64,000 nt of DNA from NCBI RefSeq assembly GCF_029784165.1, contig NC_073695.1, forward strand, positions 104,712,255 to 104,776,254. Reading direction: 5' to 3'. Numbering within the stretch: the stretch's first letter is position 1; each line of letters opens with the position of its first letter. Shown here one piece after another: positions 59,202-64,000 of this stretch. The translations under genes and the position numbers were made by a program. The stretch is from Wyeomyia smithii (taxonomy: Eukaryota; Arthropoda; Insecta; Diptera; Culicidae). Under the pieces are notes generated by a model that worked only from the letters and a program-made list of their open reading frames with translations, had not been told where the DNA came from and ran no database searches.

Positions 59202-61310
59202 AAATTAATCCACCTAGCGGTCAGACTCAGCCTTTCTCATTCAAACATATTATTTGTAAAAATAGATTTACATGAATGCTTAAATCCAATAAATGTTTAT
59301 CCACTTTTTGGGTTCTAAAATATTGATGTTGTAATTGAAGTATAAAATATGAAATTTGACGTAATGTTAGTACTTGAGAAATAGCGAATAGCGAAATAAA
59401 ATCAATGACTCTTAATTTCGAACAATTTAATCACGAGCGATGCCGGGAACGTTCAGATAGTACGATACCACATTTAAATCATGTTGAGGCCATATATATT
59501 GATCGAAGCAGGTAAAGTGTTGAATAGTCTTTGAATTTCTTTTCTTTCTAAAACTTTTAAACAGCATATCAAATTGTTATGAAGTTTGTTATTTGTAAGT
59601 TTGAGAGATGACTCATTTGTATGATACTAGTTATGTTCAAATAAGTCGTGTAATACTTGAGATAATAGACTTTCGTTGTTTTACAAATTAAAACATAACG
59701 CTTGCTTAAGTTTGATTACAATCACATGAAAAGGTAACGTATGGGGCAGCCAAACTTTGAAACCACGTGTTCAATCATAATTCATCAGTTAACCCTTAAC
59801 TAGCCCGTTCATCTGATATCAATATTGTTCAAATCGGTTGTGTAGTTTCTAAGATAATGAAGTTTCGTGATTTTCACATTTCGGTACATTACAGACGAAG
59901 TTACAGTCCGATTACTGCAAAATTCAATAGGGTGTTATGAGGTAGGTAGACCTTATATTTGATACTAATTCTGTGGAAATCGGGTCAACCATCTCTGAGA
60001 AATATGAGTGAGTCCACGTAAGTTGTCTTGGAATATGTTTCTTTTCATAGCTGGATTTCACATTTTTAAACATAACAGGCAAAATAATAATCCGTTTGTA
60101 AAAAAATCATTAGGGTCTTATGGGGCAACAAGACCTTTCATATGACACTAATTTTATAAAAATCGGGCCAGCCATCTCTGAGAAACATGAGTGAGATTAA
60201 ATAGTCTCCAGAACACGTTTCTTTCCATAACTTCTGAACCACATGTTCAATCTTCATAAAATTCAAAAGTTAAGGGTTTTAGCCCGTTCATTTGAAACTA
60301 ATTTCAATCAAATCAGATGTGTGGTTTCTGAGATATCGATGTTTCGTGATTTTTACACTTTGATGCATAACCTCTAAACTAGAAATCAGATTACAATAAA
60401 ATTCAATAGGGTCTTATGGGGCAACTAGACCTTTAATTTGCAATTAATTTCATTGAAATCTGTTCGGTCAGACCATCTCTGAGAATAGTGAGTGCGAAAA
60501 AAGGTGCACATACACACGTACACACCCACACACAAACATATACACCTATGCATGCTTATATGCAGAAAATGCTCGATTCGTCTAACTGAGTCGAGTAGTA
60601 TATGACATTCGGCCATTTGGATCACTTTTTTACCTTTTAATTAGCCAGTGATCGTTAGAAGGAAGTCAATATGTTTACTTTCATTATGTGATTTCACATT
60701 TTCATGAACAACGGACAAAGTTACAATCCGATTGCAATGAAATTCAATAGCAACCTATGGGGCAACTAGACCTTTCATTTGACACTAATTTTGTGAAAAT
60801 CGGTTCAGCCATCTCTGAGAAAAATGAGTGAGTTTAAACAACCTCAGGATAACTTTTCTTTACATAACTTTTGAACCATATGTTCAATCATTACGAAATT
60901 CAAAAGTTAAGGGTTCTGGAGACAGCCCGATCATTTGAAACCAATTTTATTAAAATCGGTTGTGTGGTTTCTGAGATATTGATGTTTCGTGATTTTTACA
61001 TTTTGATACATAACCTCTAAACTAAAAATCCGATTACAATGAAATTCATTCATAGCAACCTATGGCGCAACTAGACCTTTCATTTGCAATTAATTTTATG
61101 AAAATCGGTCCAGCCATCTCTAAGAAAAGTGAGTGAGAAAAAAAAGTTGCACATACATACACACACACACATACACACATACATACATACATACAAAAAA
61201 TGCTCAGTTCGTCGAAAGGGGTCGAGTGGTATATGACATTCGGCCATTGGGACCACTTTTATACCTTTGGTTTTTCCAGTGATTGCTATACCTTTCTAGG
61301 AGAAAGGCAA
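59202..61310 (+). repeat. Dispersed repeat, copy B
   Basis: It has the same start ('aaattaatccacctagcggt') and same end ('cctttctaggagaaaggc') as copy A at 43170-45665; GCCTTTCTC and GAGAAAGGC form a 9-bp inverted terminal match. The interior has several tandem modules with 'ggcaactagacctttcattt', 'tcagccatctctgagaa' and 'acataacctctaaactaaaa', plus two CA-rich microsatellites (60510-60560 and 61145-61195). There is no coding capacity. Confidence 0.75.
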
Positions 61311-64000
61311 AAACGTATTTATTCATGGAAAATATCAATTATTAATGGAGTTATGGCCGTTTGTCAAGAACTTTTTTTAAGACTTTAGGGGTTCACGATT
61401 GAGACTCAGCAGGTCAACTGAAATCATAAAACCCGTAATATTCCATCAGCTGGAACAATCATTTTTGAAAGTATTCCATTTCCACTTCAAATAAGAACGT
61501 TTTTTCGAAAAATACGTTTTGAATGCTAAGAATTGTAGTAAAACTTTGTGCTTAAAAAAATGATCGTTCAAAGACCGACAACGTTATTCGGTTGAGCAGT
61601 TTTTCGTGATCACGGAAGAGTCATTAAAAAAACAGCTAAGTTGTTTCAATAAGTTGCTTGCCTAAAACTTAAAAATAAGTCTGTAAGAAGTGTTACGCTT
61701 ATACGTCTGTAATGAATGAATGAAACATCTAAAATGTTTCAATAAGCTCAGCATTGACAGCTAATTGCTCACACTTTTAGATTAACTGAGAAGTTTCGAA
61801 CAAATAATAAAATTTAATAGAATAATGGAAAAACTCTAGAAGGTTTAGTTGATAGGAAAATTTATCGATTTATTTTCTGCATCCCAAGCAGCCTTCTATT
61901 AACGTACAGTTTTAATACAGATTCCATTGCTTACAAATTGAATTATAGTTTTCATTCTAAAGTATATAAGTTATTTGTTCTATATGTGTAGAAGTTTTGC
62001 TTATGATGAAATTGATGAGAGAATACTTTGACGAGTTTTATGTATATGGATGGTTTTACATTACCATCCAAGAAACAACAATATAATTGGCCCTTTAAAA
62101 AATACCCATGGCCTGAGAAAAAATGTCTCACGCGGTAAACGTAAACTGAACAAAAACAAATTGACTCATTACTCAGTCTATTTTTAATCACAACCGATTT
62201 ACGGAGCGTCGCGTCGGCGACGGAAACGGTCCGAATCAGCGCAGATCGTAGCTTGACATTTCATCCGTTTCCATGTGGTATTACTGTGCACACTGTGGTG
62301 CGTACGTGTGGACAGTCCGATGTTTGACTTGATTAACCCGCACGACCTAGGTTACCCAAATACAAATGGTACACTCCTGCTGACGTTTTTTTCGCTCATT
62401 CATCTGCGCTCAAATACCAAAGTGACAGTTTTGTTTACAACACTTCACGCCGCTACCGTGCTACGCGCTTCAACACATGAATCAGCTGTTTGACCGCAAA
62501 CACAATTTCTTTCGGTGGTGTCCCTTTGCTGGTTACACCCACGTTTAGATTAAATGAGTAACTTACTAAAAATATTTTTTGCTATTTAGAGAGGAAATGC
62601 GAAAGCATAATATAAAATGAAATATTAACTAGATCCATTTTCACTTCACTCACGAATGTTTTCTGAGCAATGAGCAGTAAAATACTTAGCATACGAAATA
62701 ACCTCGACACAAGCACATGCCGATGGTCATTTAAAAAGCATTAATTGGTGCTAACGATGGAATAATAGTTCAACTCAAATTGAACGCTTGAAAACCGTTG
62801 GCAAGCTGTGAAATTGCCGAACACAACACTAGTTGCAGTGCCATTGGCAGCACCCACGATAGTGCATATATATTCGGTGACCGTTAATACGGTCGGCGGC
62901 AGCAGTATTTTAATTCAATGTTGGTCCCCAATTGTGGGCAGGCCATACAGGAACCAATTAAAATTTATAAACGATGTAAAATTCGCAACTGCGATTCATT
63001 TCTGCGATTCGATTTGTTATTGTTGTGGTTTGGAACCAATTATTACCCTATTAGTGGTCATAATATAACTGCCGAGTGAAACGAACGCGGATGTTATAAA
63101 TTGTAAAGTGTTTTTGGTTCGTGATCTGACTAAATTTGATACCCATGGAGGATTTTAGATAATACATTCGTGCGATTTCTCATATTTCATGTGAATAAAA
63201 GCAAAACAAAACGTAAACCTCAGCTATTCAGCTGTCTACCGTTGTTCTCCGATTTTATCCAGCTATTGATATGCAAGCTATCCTGCCATGGTACGAAACA
63301 GCACTCTGTATCAGCGAAGGCACATCCGGTTTTTTAGAACATTCATTTGAAATTACAAAATAAACATGCCCAACTAGCGAGTGAATGGGAGGCCGACAAC
63401 ATGAAAAGCGGGGTCCACACTGTCCAAGCTGTTCAAACAAAACGGTACCCAAGGACGAACTACGGTCCCTGATGGATGTTGGGCAAACTCTAAACAAGAT
63501 TGTAATTGTTTAGCATCTCCCTGAAGCAGTTGTGGTGGTGGCTGTTGGCACAAAAAATATATGCATTGTTGACACTTAAAATTGAACGTTCTACAGGAGA
63601 GAACGCAAAACACATGACTCACCACATCATGCTGCACTAGCTGTGTTGTTGTGGATCACGGCTTCTGCTACACTCACTCAGAGACAGCATACATTCTAGT
63701 GCATGTATCAATCGGTAGTACTGCTCCCAACGATGCGAAAATAAAGCAAACAAAATGCACTGATGGTTTCAATAAACGAGCAAAGGTTATATAATATTAT
63801 AAAAATTGCTTAAGAGCAAAACCATACTACAGTAGTAGGTGAATTGTGCACACCAGAAAAGCAACACCACGGAAAAACAATCTGTGCTGATTTCAACAGC
63901 TCATGTACAAATCAATAAATTAACTTGAGATTCAGTTAGGTGAACTAGGAAAGTTTCCATTTTGAATTATACTGCAAAAAGTGTGCTTCCGCTGGTTGTA

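Larger units (their letters stand above)
46426..64000. other. Upstream region: no further exon recognised
   Basis: Any long-isoform Phactr exons with the amino-terminal RPEL would be expected here or beyond 64000; I did not find one. Mobile elements are listed separately. A less AT-rich patch at 51780-52600 carries a direct repeat. Another at 62160-62520 holds 'gcgtcgcgtcggcgacgg' and could be regulatory. I see no gene in 54000-57890 or 61320-64000. Confidence 0.5.

Noticed and set aside
61952..62191. 79-codon minus-strand frame near a GC-richer patch
   Set aside because: No recognisable motif, splice context or conservation evidence.

Overview
The window looks like nuclear DNA of an insect, most probably a mosquito. 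It is AT-rich with short coding exons separated by kilobase introns, canonical GT-AG splice sites, and many transposable elements. The mosquito reading rests on a decayed DD37E Tc1/mariner transposase, two tRNA-derived SINE families, many TA-flanked and TTAA-flanked MITEs, and a long dispersed repeat of the kind I associate with culicine genomes. Species is not determined.

Two protein-coding genes are supported, both on the minus strand. The first runs off the low-coordinate end. It has a 158-codon first coding exon (14416-14889), a 12.5 kb intron full of repeats, and a second exon (1-1883) that stays open to the window edge. Together they give 785 residues of a Q-, S- and P-rich, mostly disordered, probably nuclear protein that I do not recognise.

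The second gene is clearly Phactr, the phosphatase-1 and actin regulator. I assembled six exons between 22785 and 37232, plus a phase-compatible candidate first exon at 46377-46425. Every internal junction matches in phase. The product is about 557 residues, with an insect-type H/Q/A-rich segment, the proline-rich Phactr signature, an acidic stretch, three carboxy-terminal RPEL motifs and the PP1-wrapping tail. The last intron is only 73 nt, and the final 16-nt exon supplies the invariant ending LTRFHRP. The amino-terminal RPEL found in long Phactr isoforms was not found and may lie beyond position 64000.

The rest is introns, flanks and mobile DNA. From low to high coordinate it includes: a 174-bp tandem array in the first gene's intron; two transposase relics near 10 kb and 12.5 kb; a foldback-like element at 21.1-21.8 kb with a GC-rich hairpin core; three pogo-like MITEs at 26.8, 31.7 and 39.0 kb; a possible histone-gene relic at 31.1-31.3 kb; a SINE at 39.6 kb; a compound Helitron-like and dispersed repeat at 43.2-45.7 kb; a 1.8 kb palindromic element at 47.7-49.5 kb with a SINE inside; a piggyBac-type MITE at 50.2 kb; a SINE split by a LINE at 57.9-59.0 kb; and a second copy of the dispersed repeat at 59.2-61.3 kb. 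No tRNA, rRNA or CRISPR was found.
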